NCBI GenBank assembly: GCA_035532275.1
Contig: DATKRG010000025.1
Coordinates: 28,965-92,964, forward strand
DNA length: 64,000 nt
Reading direction: 5' to 3'
From: UBA9676 sp035532275
GTDB lineage: Bacteria > Actinomycetota > Actinomycetes > Streptosporangiales > Streptosporangiaceae
Shown here: piece after piece, positions 46,017 through 55,554 of the stretch
How the letters are laid out: the number at the start of each line of letters is the position of its first letter
Position numbering within the stretch: the stretch's first letter is position 1
Program-made: the position numbers and the translations under genes
Notes under the pieces: model-generated
Database searches by the model: none
Told to the model about the DNA's origin: nothing
Seen by the model: only the letters and a program-made list of their open reading frames with translations

Positions 46017-48524
46017 TTGGTTCCTGTCGCTCGCGGGGGCAGCGCACCCGACAGGTTCACGCTCCTGCGGGAACTGCTCGCAAACCTGCCTGCCGCAGTG
46101 GCCTACCTGGCCGGGCCTGACCTGGTCATCGAATTCGCGAACGACGTCTACCGCCGGCTCGTGGGTGATCGTGACGTGGTTGGCCTGCCCCTCCGGCAGG
46201 CGCTGCCGGAACTGGCCCCCCAGGGGCGGTTCGAGATGCTCGAACAGATCTTGGAGACCGGCCAGGCGGCCGGAGGCAACGAGACCGAGGTCTGGGTCCG
46301 GCGCCGCGGCGAGCAGCCTGAGCAGATGTTCGTGGACTTCGTCTACCAGCCTGTGCGCGGGGCGGACGGGACGGTCGCCGGGGTGCTGCTGTACGCCACC
46401 GACGTGACCGCGCACGTCCGGGACCGGCGCCGGCTGGAGACGCTGGCCTGGCAGCTCACCGCGTCGCAAGAGCGATACCGGACACTGTTCGAGACCATGC
46501 CGCTTGGCGTCGTCCACTACGACGTCAACGGGGACATCATCGGGGCGAATCCGGCTGCCGGCGAGATCCTCGGGTTGGACCTGACCGCGGTGACATCCTG
46601 GCCCGTTGTCGCGCGCGGGCAGGCAGTCCGCGAGGACGGCTCGCCGTTCCGGCCGGAGGACCTGCCGGTGCCGGTGGCCCTGCGTACCGGCGAGGTGGTC
46701 GCGGACGTACTGGCCGGTGTCCGGCACGGACGGACCGGCGAACTGCGCTGGCTCCAGGTCACTGCGATCCCCGACGCACGGGACGACCAGGGCCGGCCCA
46801 GCCGGGCGTACGCGATCTTCACGGATCTGACCGGGCAACGGCGCACGGAGGCGGCCCTCCGCGAGAGCACCGCGCTGCTGGGCCGGCTGCGGGAAGCCAA
46901 CGTGCTCGGCGTGGTGGTCTCCACCGAGCAGCGCGCCTACGAGGCCAACGACGCCTTCCTGGACATGATCGGCTACAGCCGGGACGACCTGGCGGCCGGG
47001 CGCGTCTCCTACCAGTCGGTCACCGCCCCGGGGTGGGCCAGCCGGGACCGGGACGCGCTGGAGGAGCTGCGCCGCGCCGGCGCCTTCCAGCCCTACGAGA
47101 AGGAGTACACGCACCGGGACGGGCACCGGGTACCAGTCGTGGTCGGCGCCGCGGTGATCGACCGCGCCCCACTGCGCTGGGTCACCTTCGTCGTTGACCT
47201 CACCGCCCGGCAGCGCGCCGAGGACGAACGCGCCGAGCTGCTGGTCTCCGAACGTGCCGCCCGCGCCGAGGCCGGGAACGCCCGGGATCGGCTCGCTTTC
47301 CTGATGCGCGCCGGGGCGCTGGTCGCGGCCACCCGGGACCGCGACGAGATGCTGGCGCAGGTGGCCCAGCTGGTGGTCCCCAGCCTGGCCGACTACTGCG
47401 TCGTGTTCCTGCCGACCGGTGATGAGGCACTGCGGGCCGCCGCGCTCGCCCACCGCGACCCGGCACGCGAGGCGACCCTCGCCCGCCTGCGTGAGCTCCG
47501 CCTCGCGACGACCGGGCCGCTGCTCCCCCAGGCCGCCTACACCACCGGCGTCACCCAGCTGGCGGACGACGTTCCCGCCAAGCTGGCCGCCTGGTCCAGC
47601 GCCGAGCCAGCGGTGGGCACGTTCATCGCCAGCATGCGGCCGCACAGCGCGCTGGCCACCCCGCTGATGACCGGCACGCAGCCGGCCGGCGTCCTCCTCC
47701 TCGGCCGCAGCGAGGACCGGCCCCGTTTCGCGGACACCGACATCGACATCGTCGAGGAGCTGGCCCGGCGGCTGGGCGCCGGGCTGGCGAACGCCGATAC
47801 CTTCGCCCGCGAGCACGCCATCGCCGAAACCCTGCAACGCGCCATCCTGCCCGACGTCCTGCCGCAGTTCCCCGGGCTGGACATCGCGGTGCACTACCTG
47901 CCCGCGACCGAAGGTGCCGACGTCGGCGGCGACTGGTACGACGCCTTCCCGCTCGCGGGCGGCCGGGCAGGGCTGGTGACCGGCGACGTGACCGGGCACA
48001 ACCTGGCCTCGGCGTCGATCATGGGCCAGATCCGCAGCGTCCTTCGCGCCTACGCCATCGATGATCCCGATCCCGGCCAGGTCCTGCGGCGCACCAACAC
48101 CGCGCTGGCCAAGCTGCTGCCAGAAGCCCTGGCCACGGCCGTCTACGCCGTCATCGACCTGAACACCGGCGACCTCAGCTACGCCAACGCCGGGCACCCG
48201 CCCCTGCTCCTGCGCGACCCGGCCGGCCAGGCCGGCTACCTCGACGACGCGGCAGGCATCATGCTGGGCGCCTGCACGAGCACACATTTCACCGTCGGCC
48301 ACCACCGGCTGGTGCCCGGTGCGGCCCTCCTGGGCTACACCGACGGTCTCATCGAGAGCCGGGGCAGGGATATCACCGAAAGCCTCAACGCACTCGCCGA
48401 CGCCATGGGGCGGACCTGCCGCCTCACGGCGGAGCAGATCTGCGCCACGGTCGAGAGCACCCTCCTCGGCAGCGCCGCGCGCGCCGATGACGTCTGCCTG
48501 CTGGCCGCTCGCATCCCGGGCTGA
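46017..48524 (+). CDS. PAS-GAF-PP2C (SpoIIE/RsbU-type) serine phosphatase, copy 2
   Basis: An 835-residue paralogue of the preceding gene with the same domain order: three PAS-like segments, GAF, SpoIIE phosphatase (GADVGGDWYDAF, GDVTGHN, DDVCLLAARIPG). Similarity covers the whole length, so this is a tandem duplication that has since diverged. TTG start at 46017 with GGTGGAGAGA in front. No anti-sigma or STAS gene is adjacent, so the partner is encoded elsewhere. Confidence 0.9.
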   Translation: MVPVARGGSAPDRFTLLRELLANLPAAVAYLAGPDLVIEFANDVYRRLVGDRDVVGLPLRQALPELAPQGRFEMLEQILETGQAAGGNETEVWVRRRGEQPEQMFVDFVYQPVRGADGTVAGVLLYATDVTAHVRDRRRLETLAWQLTASQERYRTLFETMPLGVVHYDVNGDIIGANPAAGEILGLDLTAVTSWPVVARGQAVREDGSPFRPEDLPVPVALRTGEVVADVLAGVRHGRTGELRWLQVTAIPDARDDQGRPSRAYAIFTDLTGQRRTEAALRESTALLGRLREANVLGVVVSTEQRAYEANDAFLDMIGYSRDDLAAGRVSYQSVTAPGWASRDRDALEELRRAGAFQPYEKEYTHRDGHRVPVVVGAAVIDRAPLRWVTFVVDLTARQRAEDERAELLVSERAARAEAGNARDRLAFLMRAGALVAATRDRDEMLAQVAQLVVPSLADYCVVFLPTGDEALRAAALAHRDPAREATLARLRELRLATTGPLLPQAAYTTGVTQLADDVPAKLAAWSSAEPAVGTFIASMRPHSALATPLMTGTQPAGVLLLGRSEDRPRFADTDIDIVEELARRLGAGLANADTFAREHAIAETLQRAILPDVLPQFPGLDIAVHYLPATEGADVGGDWYDAFPLAGGRAGLVTGDVTGHNLASASIMGQIRSVLRAYAIDDPDPGQVLRRTNTALAKLLPEALATAVYAVIDLNTGDLSYANAGHPPLLLRDPAGQAGYLDDAAGIMLGACTSTHFTVGHHRLVPGAALLGYTDGLIESRGRDITESLNALADAMGRTCRLTAEQICATVESTLLGSAARADDVCLLAARIPG

Positions 48525-48562
48525 CCGTCCAGACTGTCGGCGTCAGCAGGCAGGATGGATAT

Positions 48563-51500
48563 GTGCCCGACCGCCGCGGCGAACCAGCCAGCCCGCTCAG
48601 TGGCTTCAGCGCGCTCACCCGGGACTGGTTCACCGGGGCGTTCAGCGCGCCCACACAGGCCCAGGCGCAGGCCTGGGCGGCGATCTCCGCGGGCGACAAC
48701 ACACTGGTCGTCGCCCCGACCGGATCGGGCAAGACGCTGGCGGCGTTCCTGTGGGCACTGGACCGGCTAGCCAGCGACCCGGTCCCGGCCGACCCGAAGC
48801 AGCGCTGCCGGGTGCTCTACATCTCCCCGCTCAAGGCGCTCGCGGTGGACATCGAGCGGAACCTGCGCGCTCCGCTGACCGGCATCCGGCAGGTCGCACA
48901 GCGGCGCGGGCTGCCCGAACCCGACATCGGCGTGGCGGTCCGCACCGGCGACACCGGGGCCGACGAGCGCAAGCGGCTGGCCAGCAAGCCACCGGACATT
49001 CTCATCACCACCCCGGAGTCGCTGTTCCTCATCCTGACCTCGCGGGCCCGCGAGGCTCTGCGCGCGGTCGACACCGTCATCGTGGACGAGGTCCATGCGC
49101 TGGCCGGCAACAAGCGGGGCGCTCACCTCGCGCTCTCCCTGGAACGCCTCGACGCACTCCGGGCCACTGCACCGGACCCCGCGGGCAGCGCCTCGACCCA
49201 GGCCAGCACTGCGGGGGGCTCCGGGCCATCGGGGGCGTGGGGGTGCCCCCCGGATAGCACCGTGTCCCCCCGGGCCAGCACCGTGCCATGCCAGCGGATC
49301 GGGCTGTCGGCGACCGTCCGGCCCGCGCAGGAGGTCGCCGCGTTCCTGGGCGGGGCCAGGCCGGTCACGATCGCCGCGCCGCCGAGCAGCAAGCAGATCG
49401 AGATCACGATCGTGGTGCCGGTCGAGGACATGTCCGACCTGGACGCCCCGCCAGCGACCAACCCCGACGCCGCGCCCGAGCCTGGCCCGCCGGCCCAGCG
49501 CTCGATCTGGCCGCATGTCGAGGAGCGGGTGCTGGACCTGATCGAGCAGCACCGCTCCACCATCGTCTTCGCCAACTCCAGACGTCTGGCCGAACGGCTC
49601 TGTGGCCGGCTCAACGAGCTCGCCGCCGGGCGGGCAGGCGGTGACGAGCCCGGGCTGGCCCCGGTGCTGGCACCCGCCCCGCCGGCCCAGATCCTGGCGT
49701 CGGGCACCTCGGCGGGCGCGCCCGCCGAGGTCGCCCGGGCCCACCACGGCTCGGTCTCCCGGCAGGAGCGGATGCAGATCGAGGAGGCCCTGAAGGCTGG
49801 CCGGCTGCCCGCCGTGGTCGCCACCTCCAGCCTGGAGCTCGGCATCGACATGGGCGCGGTGGACCTGGTCATCCAGGTCGAGTCGCCGCCATCGGTGGCC
49901 AGCGGCCTGCAGCGCACCGGGCGGGCCGGCCACCACGTCGGCGACGTGTCCCGCGGCGTGTTCTTCCCCAAGTACCAGGGCGACCTGGTGCAGTCGGCCG
50001 TGGTTGCGCAGCGGATGCGCGACGGGCAGATCGAGGAAATGCGCATCCCGCGCAACCCGCTCGATGTGCTCGCCCAGCAGATCATCGCCATGGTCGCCAT
50101 GGACGACTGGGAGGTCGGCGCGCTGGAGCAGGTCGTCCGGCGGGCGGCACCGTTCAGCGGCCTGACCCGGCCGGTGCTGGAGGCCGTGCTCGACATGCTG
50201 GCCGGCCGCTACCCCAGCGAGGAGTTCGCCGAGCTGCGGCCCCGGCTGGTCTGGGACCGGACGACGGACACCCTGCACGGCCGCCCCGGCGCGCAGCGGC
50301 TGGCCGTCACCAGTGGCGGCACCATCCCCGACCGGGGCCTGTTCGGCGTGTTCCTGGCTGGCCCGCAGCGGCAGGGACGCAACTCGCACCGGGTCGGTGA
50401 GCTGGACGAGGAGATGGTCTACGAGTCCCGGGTCGGTGACGTGTTCGTGCTCGGCGCCACCTCCTGGCGGATCGAGGACATCACCGCCGACCAGGTGCTC
50501 GTCTCCCCCGCCCCCGGCCAGCCCGGCAGGCTGCCGTTCTGGCATGGCGACGCACCCGGCCGGCCCGCCGAGCTGGGCCGGGCGCTTGGGGAGTTCTGCC
50601 GCGAGCTCGGTGCGGCCGGCGAGGAGGCCGCCACCACGCGGCTGCGTTCGGCTGGACTTGATGAACTGGCGGCAGCGAACCTCATCCGTTACCTCGCGGC
50701 GCAACGGGAAGCCACGGGCTACCTGCCCGACGACCGGACACTGGTGATGGAGCGGTTCCGGGACGAGCTCGGGGACTGGCGGCTGGTCCTGCACAGTCCC
50801 CATGGGGCGCGGGTGCACGCGCCGTGGGCGCTGGCCATCGCCGCCCGGCTGCGCGAGCGCTACCAGGACATGGACGTGCAGGCGCTGCACACCGACGACG
50901 GGATCGTGCTGCGCGTGCCCGACACCGACGACCCGCCGCCGGCCAGCATCGCCGAGTTCGACGCCGACGAGGTGGAGCCGCTGGTCACCGCCGAGCTGGG
51001 CGGGTCAGCGCTGTTCGCGTCCCGGTTCCGCGAATGCGCCGCACGGGCCTTGCTGCTGCCCCGCCGCCAGCCGGGCCGGCGCTCCCCGCTCTGGCAGCAG
51101 CGGCAGCGCTCCGCGCAGCTGCTCGCGGTGGCGGCCAGGTACGGCACGTTCCCGATCGTGCTGGAAACCGTCCGGGAATGCGTGCAGGACGTGTTCGACG
51201 TACCCGCGCTGGCCGGCCTCATGCGCGACCTGGCCGCGCGGAAGATCCGGCTGGTGGAGGTGGAGACGCCCACGGCGTCCCCGTTCGGCCGGTCACTGCT
51301 GTTCCGGTATGTGGGCGCGTTCATGTACGAGGGCGACTCGCCCCTCGCCGAGCGGCGCGCCCAGGCGCTCGCGCTCGACTCCTCCCTGCTAGCCGAGCTA
51401 CTCGGCCAGGCTGACCTGCGGGAGCTGCTGGACCCCGCGGTGGTCGAGCAGACCGAGGCCGAGCTCCAGCGGCTGGCCCCCGGCCGGCTGTGCCGCGGCC

Positions 51501-53464
51501 TGGAGGGGGTCGCGGACCTGCTGCGCACCATCGGGCCGCTGCCGGCGGCCGAGGTCGCCGCCCGCTGCACCGAACCGGGCGCGACCGCCGGCTGGCTGGC
51601 CGAGCTGGGCGCCCAGCGGCGGGCCATCGAGGTGCGGATCGGCGGCGAGGCACGGTGGGCGGCGATCGAGGACGCTGGCCGGCTGCGCGACGCTCTCGGC
51701 GTGCCGCTGCCAGTGGGGGTGCCGGTGGCTTTCACCGAGCCGGTGGCCGACCCGCTCGGCGACCTGGTCGCCCGGTACGCACGCTGCCACGGGCCGTTCA
51801 CGGCGCCCGCCGCGGCGGCCCGGTACGGGCTGGGGCCGGCGGTGGTGACCGGCGCGCTGCGGCGGCTGGCGGCCAGTGGCCGGGTCAGCGAGGGCGAGTT
51901 CCTGCCCGGTGGCCGTGGCACCGAATGGTGTGACGCCGAGGTGCTGCGCCTGCTGCGGCGGCGCTGCCTGGCACTGCTCCGCAAGGAGGCCGAACCGGCC
52001 CCGCCGGAGGCACTGGCCGCGTTCCTGCCCGCCTGGCAGAACGCTGGCCAGCGTGCTGCGCCCAGGACCGGGGCACGCGGCTCCCCCGGCTGGCGGCCGG
52101 CCGGGCCGGACGCGGTGTATGACGCGCTGGAGCAGCTGGCCGGGGCGCCCGTGCCCGCTTCCGCGCTGGAGACGCTGGTGCTGCCCGGCCGGGTCTCCGG
52201 CTACCAGCCAGCCGTGCTGGACGAGCTGACCGCGGCCGGTGAGATCGTCTGGGCGGGCGCGGGCGGCCTGCCCGGCGGCGACGGCTGGGTGGTGCTGGCG
52301 CCGGCGCACACCGCCCCGCTGCTGCTGCCCGCCCCGGCGGAGATCACCATGACCCCGCTGCACGAGGCGGTCCTGGCGGTGCTCGACGGCGGCGGCGGGC
52401 TGTTCTTCCGGATGCTGGCCGACCGGGCCGGGCGGCTGCTGCCGGAGGCCGACTGGCGCAGCGCGTCCGATGTGGCCGTGGCGGCAGCGATCTGGGACCT
52501 GGTGTGGGCGGGGCGGCTGACCAACGACACGCTGACGCCGCTGCGCACCGTCCTGGGCAGCGGCCGGCCGGTGGCGGCCGCCGGGGCGGGCGGAAACGGG
52601 CACGGCTCTGGCGGCTCTGGCGGCGGCAGCGGGCCCAGCGGGGTGCCGTTCATTGCGCTGCCCTATGGCGGCAGATCCGGCCGGAGCCGGTACGGGACGC
52701 GGCGGCCGGGCCACGGGCGGGCGGTCATGCCCAGCCGCACCGGCCCGCCGACGGTGACCGGCCGGTGGTCGCTGCTGCCCGAGCCCGACGCGGACCGGAC
52801 CAGGCGGCTGCACGCGCTGGCCCGGACCCTGCTCGACCGGCACGGCATCGTCACCCGGGGCGCGGCCGTGGCCGAACGGGTCACCGGCGGGTTCGGCGCG
52901 CTCTACCCGGTGCTGCGGGCGATGGAGGAGGCCGGGCAGTGCCGCCGGGGCTATTTCGTTGAAGGACTCGGTGGTGCACAGTTCGCGCTGCCCGGTGCGG
53001 TCGACCGGATGCGCGCGATGGCGGCCGAGGTGGCCAGCCCGGACCTGCCGCCGGGCGTGGCAGAGACCGGCCCCGGCGCGGTGCGCGGGCCGGCGATCAC
53101 CGTCCTGGCGGCCGCCGACCCGGCCAACCCGTTCGGCGCGGCGCTGCCGTGGCCGGCCCGGCGCGGCGAGGTCGCCGGCGGGCACCGGCCGGGACGCAAG
53201 GCCGGGGCGCTGGTCGTGCTGTCCGGCGGGCACCTGGTGCTGTACGTGGAGCGCGGCGGCAAGACGCTGCTGTCGTGGACCAGTGACCCCGCCGTGCTGG
53301 CCCCTGTCGCCGCCGCACTGGCGGACGCCGTCCGGGGCGGGGCGCTCGGCCGCCTCACCGTCGAGCGGGCCGACGGCTCCGGGGTGTACGAGTCGCCGCT
53401 GGCCAAGGCACTCGCCGATGCCGGCTTCCGGGCCACCCCCCGCGGCCTGCGCCTGCGCGGCTGA
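48563..53464 (+). CDS. lhr: Lhr-type ATP-dependent helicase
   Basis: A 1633-residue 'large helicase-related' superfamily 2 enzyme. Walker A APTGSGKTLAAF at about residues 52-63, DEVH box (VDEVHALAGNKRG) near 178, motif VI QRTGRAGHHVGDVS near 453, then the winged-helix Lhr core and a long C-terminal domain. Lhr is a 3'-5' DNA/RNA-DNA helicase of DNA repair. GTG start 48563. Odd: about 40 residues of low complexity (49167-49287) are inserted between the conserved LERLDALRA and PCQRIGLSATVRP; the DNA there contains a GC palindrome like that in lepA. Confidence 0.93.
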   Translation: MPDRRGEPASPLSGFSALTRDWFTGAFSAPTQAQAQAWAAISAGDNTLVVAPTGSGKTLAAFLWALDRLASDPVPADPKQRCRVLYISPLKALAVDIERNLRAPLTGIRQVAQRRGLPEPDIGVAVRTGDTGADERKRLASKPPDILITTPESLFLILTSRAREALRAVDTVIVDEVHALAGNKRGAHLALSLERLDALRATAPDPAGSASTQASTAGGSGPSGAWGCPPDSTVSPRASTVPCQRIGLSATVRPAQEVAAFLGGARPVTIAAPPSSKQIEITIVVPVEDMSDLDAPPATNPDAAPEPGPPAQRSIWPHVEERVLDLIEQHRSTIVFANSRRLAERLCGRLNELAAGRAGGDEPGLAPVLAPAPPAQILASGTSAGAPAEVARAHHGSVSRQERMQIEEALKAGRLPAVVATSSLELGIDMGAVDLVIQVESPPSVASGLQRTGRAGHHVGDVSRGVFFPKYQGDLVQSAVVAQRMRDGQIEEMRIPRNPLDVLAQQIIAMVAMDDWEVGALEQVVRRAAPFSGLTRPVLEAVLDMLAGRYPSEEFAELRPRLVWDRTTDTLHGRPGAQRLAVTSGGTIPDRGLFGVFLAGPQRQGRNSHRVGELDEEMVYESRVGDVFVLGATSWRIEDITADQVLVSPAPGQPGRLPFWHGDAPGRPAELGRALGEFCRELGAAGEEAATTRLRSAGLDELAAANLIRYLAAQREATGYLPDDRTLVMERFRDELGDWRLVLHSPHGARVHAPWALAIAARLRERYQDMDVQALHTDDGIVLRVPDTDDPPPASIAEFDADEVEPLVTAELGGSALFASRFRECAARALLLPRRQPGRRSPLWQQRQRSAQLLAVAARYGTFPIVLETVRECVQDVFDVPALAGLMRDLAARKIRLVEVETPTASPFGRSLLFRYVGAFMYEGDSPLAERRAQALALDSSLLAELLGQADLRELLDPAVVEQTEAELQRLAPGRLCRGLEGVADLLRTIGPLPAAEVAARCTEPGATAGWLAELGAQRRAIEVRIGGEARWAAIEDAGRLRDALGVPLPVGVPVAFTEPVADPLGDLVARYARCHGPFTAPAAAARYGLGPAVVTGALRRLAASGRVSEGEFLPGGRGTEWCDAEVLRLLRRRCLALLRKEAEPAPPEALAAFLPAWQNAGQRAAPRTGARGSPGWRPAGPDAVYDALEQLAGAPVPASALETLVLPGRVSGYQPAVLDELTAAGEIVWAGAGGLPGGDGWVVLAPAHTAPLLLPAPAEITMTPLHEAVLAVLDGGGGLFFRMLADRAGRLLPEADWRSASDVAVAAAIWDLVWAGRLTNDTLTPLRTVLGSGRPVAAAGAGGNGHGSGGSGGGSGPSGVPFIALPYGGRSGRSRYGTRRPGHGRAVMPSRTGPPTVTGRWSLLPEPDADRTRRLHALARTLLDRHGIVTRGAAVAERVTGGFGALYPVLRAMEEAGQCRRGYFVEGLGGAQFALPGAVDRMRAMAAEVASPDLPPGVAETGPGAVRGPAITVLAAADPANPFGAALPWPARRGEVAGGHRPGRKAGALVVLSGGHLVLYVERGGKTLLSWTSDPAVLAPVAAALADAVRGGALGRLTVERADGSGVYESPLAKALADAGFRATPRGLRLRG
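49167..49287 (+). repeat. GC-palindromic low-complexity insertion in lhr
   Basis: About 120 bp coding for Ala/Ser/Thr/Gly/Pro-rich residues at a point where Lhr proteins normally continue directly from LDAL to P-QRIGLSATVRP. It contains GGGGGGCTCCGGG and GGGGGTGCCCCCCGG, shared with the lepA insertion, and GTGTCCCCCCGGGCC. Confidence 0.55.
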
Positions 53465-53476
53465 GCCCGGGTTTCG

Positions 53477-53526
53477 TTTCCCGTTCGGTTCTGTGCCCCT
53501 TGAGGGGCAGGAAACCGAACGGGAAA
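53477..53526. terminator. Strong bidirectional terminator between lhr and P450
   Basis: Nested hairpin: outer 14-bp arms TTTCCCGTTCGGTT / AACCGAACGGGAAA, a small internal bulge, and an inner TGCCCCT-TG-AGGGGCA stem. It starts 12 bp after the lhr stop and ends 5 bp before the P450 stop. The terminal TTTC/GAAA ends are the closest this genome comes to a T-run. Confidence 0.85.
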
Positions 53527-53531
53527 TGCGA

Positions 53532-54803
53532 TCACGGCTCCCAGCGCACATGCAGCGAGGGCGGCTTGCGGAAGACCAGGCCGTGCGGGGCGCTTGGGCG
53601 CTCCGGGTCGAGCCGCAGGCCCGGCAGGCCGAGCACGGCACGCACTGCCGCCTGGGCCTCCAGCCGCGCCAGGTGCGCGCCCAGGCAGAAGTGCGGACCG
53701 TACGCGAAGGCCAGATGCAGCCTCGCATTCGGGCGCCGGACATCGAAGGCGTCCGGGTCGGTGAAGACCTCCGGGTCGCGCCCGGCCCCGGCCAGCGACA
53801 CGCTGACCAGGTCACCCCGCCGGATCATGGCCCCGCCCAGCTGGACGTCGCGGGTGGCGTACCGGTCCACCACGGCCGCAGCGGGCTCGAGCCGCAGTGA
53901 CTCCTCGACCGCAGCCGGCACCAGCCCCGGGTCGGCGAGGACCAGCGACAGCTGGGCCGGGTAGCTCAGCAGGTGGTAGATCGCGTTGCCGATCATGCCC
54001 TCGGTGGTCTCGATCCCGCCGAACATGATCACCGCTGCGTTCGACACGACCTCGCTGGTGGACAGGCCCGGGCCGGCGGCGGCTCCGCTGCCTGCCGCAC
54101 TGCCTGCCGCGTCCGCAAGCAGCGACCGGGGACCACCGGCCGTCCCGATCACCGCCCGCAGCCGCGCGTCGAGCAACGCGAACGCGTCCGCCCCCGCCCT
54201 CGCGACCGCCCCCTCCACGGCCGGGCCGGTCCCGTCTGGGCCGGGGGTCCCGGCCAGGGCGGACACGGCAGCCACGATCGCGCCGTACCACTCCAGGACG
54301 GTGCCAGGGTCCGCCTGGCCAAGACCCAGCGTCTGGGCGACCACGCCCACCGCCAGCGGGCCCGCCAGGCCCGTCCGCAGATCAGCGGCTCCCAGCGGGC
54401 GCAACGCCGCCACCAGAGCGTCCGCCTCCGCCACCACCGCACTGGCCAGCTGCGAACGGACCGCGCCATGGCTGAATCCGGCAGTGAACGGCGCCCGGTG
54501 ACGGCCGTGTTCGGTCCCGTCCAGGGAGAGCATGCTCGGCCCCACCACTTGTGCCGTGGAGAACCGCGGGTCGTCGACGGTGAACGCCGCGCTGTCGCGC
54601 AGCACCAGCAGCGCCAGATCCCGCCTGGTCACCAGCCATCCGTTGAGTGCCGGCAGCCAGGAGACGGGCTCGTCCCGGCGCAGCCGGGCCAGCACCGGGT
54701 GCGGCTCGGCTTCGAGATCGGCGAGGGTGACGGCGGCACCGAGCGGGAAAGAGCTACGGCCGGCCGCGGCGTCGGCGGGCCGCTGCTCCGGCAGGCCGGA
54801 CAC
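53532..54803 (-). CDS. Cytochrome P450
   Basis: A 423-residue soluble bacterial P450. The I-helix reads MFGGIETTEG (acidic-Thr pair present), the K-helix ExxR is in VEESLRLEP, and the heme loop is FAYGPHFCLGAHLARLE with the axial Cys near residue 368. It is a monooxygenase needing separate ferredoxin and reductase, neither of which is nearby; substrate unknown. GTG start at 54803. It diverges from the Rrf2-type regulator and converges on lhr. Confidence 0.93.
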   Translation of the reverse strand: MSGLPEQRPADAAAGRSSFPLGAAVTLADLEAEPHPVLARLRRDEPVSWLPALNGWLVTRRDLALLVLRDSAAFTVDDPRFSTAQVVGPSMLSLDGTEHGRHRAPFTAGFSHGAVRSQLASAVVAEADALVAALRPLGAADLRTGLAGPLAVGVVAQTLGLGQADPGTVLEWYGAIVAAVSALAGTPGPDGTGPAVEGAVARAGADAFALLDARLRAVIGTAGGPRSLLADAAGSAAGSGAAAGPGLSTSEVVSNAAVIMFGGIETTEGMIGNAIYHLLSYPAQLSLVLADPGLVPAAVEESLRLEPAAAVVDRYATRDVQLGGAMIRRGDLVSVSLAGAGRDPEVFTDPDAFDVRRPNARLHLAFAYGPHFCLGAHLARLEAQAAVRAVLGLPGLRLDPERPSAPHGLVFRKPPSLHVRWEP

Positions 54804-54820
54804 GTTGCCGACAGTAGCGC

Positions 54821-55012
54821 ATGCCCGCCCACGCGGCGGAGCAGGGCCAGCCGGGGCAGGGCCAGCCGGGGCAGGGCCACCAGCACGCCCCGCCCACGCC
54901 GGACCACGGCCGTCAGTACCCCTGCACCGGGCTGTGGCAACGGGGTGCGAGAGCCCGCCACACCGGGCCCGACGGCTATGGGCAGCGCGTTACCGGCCCA
55001 GACCCGGCATAA
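54821..55012 (+). CDS. Possible small Gln/Gly/Pro-rich ORF before the Rrf2 gene
   Basis: A 63-codon frame starting 17 bp from the divergent P450 start. It opens with AEQ and repeats of GQPGQG, has high GC3, and its TAA overlaps an ATG (TAATG) in frame with the Rrf2 regulator. No family is recognised and no ribosome-binding site is clear. It may be a coupled leader peptide or simply non-coding promoter DNA. Confidence 0.3.
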   Translation: MPAHAAEQGQPGQGQPGQGHQHAPPTPDHGRQYPCTGLWQRGARARHTGPDGYGQRVTGPDPA

Positions 55013-55020
55013 TGCAAAGC

Positions 55021-55482
55021 ATGCGACTGTCTGCCCGGGCTGATTATGCGCTGCGCGCGGCGATTGAGCTCGCCGCGACCGGGAGCAATCACGTCACGGC
55101 CGACCAGCTGGCACGTGCCCAGCACATTCCCGGCAAGTTCCTGGAGGCAATCCTCACCCAGCTGCGCCGGGCCGGCCTGGTACGCAGCCAGCGGGGGCCG
55201 GATGGAGGCTTCTGGCTGGCCAGGCCAGCGGCGGACATCTCACTGGCCGACATCATCCGCGCTATTGACGGCCCGCTGGTCGGCGTACGGGGTGAACGGC
55301 CCGAGAAGGTCGGCTACACCGGTGCGGCCGAACCACTCCAGACCGTCTGGATCGCTTTGCGCGCCAACGAGCGGGCGGTTCTGGAAGAAGTCACGCTGGA
55401 TGACATCGTGACGCGTCATCTGCCGTTGCGGATCCGTGAGCTGGCTGAAGATCCAAGGGCGTGGGCTAGCGGCCCGGCATAA
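55021..55482 (+). CDS. Rrf2-family transcriptional regulator
   Basis: A 153-residue winged-helix regulator. MRLSARADYALRAAIELA is the family's typical opening; the recognition region includes GKFLEAILTQLRRAGLVRSQ and RGPDGGFWLARPA. The three cysteines that bind Fe-S in IscR/NsrR are absent (no Cys at all), so it is not an Fe-S sensor of that kind. ATG 55021 is preferred; ATG 55012 in the same frame adds three residues. It may control the divergent P450 gene. Confidence 0.88.
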   Translation: MRLSARADYALRAAIELAATGSNHVTADQLARAQHIPGKFLEAILTQLRRAGLVRSQRGPDGGFWLARPAADISLADIIRAIDGPLVGVRGERPEKVGYTGAAEPLQTVWIALRANERAVLEEVTLDDIVTRHLPLRIRELAEDPRAWASGPA

Positions 55483-55554
55483 GCCGGGCGCCGGCGGTTA
55501 GAGCGGGATCAGCGGACAGACCGGAATCAGCGGCGGACAGGCTGGGATCAGCGG

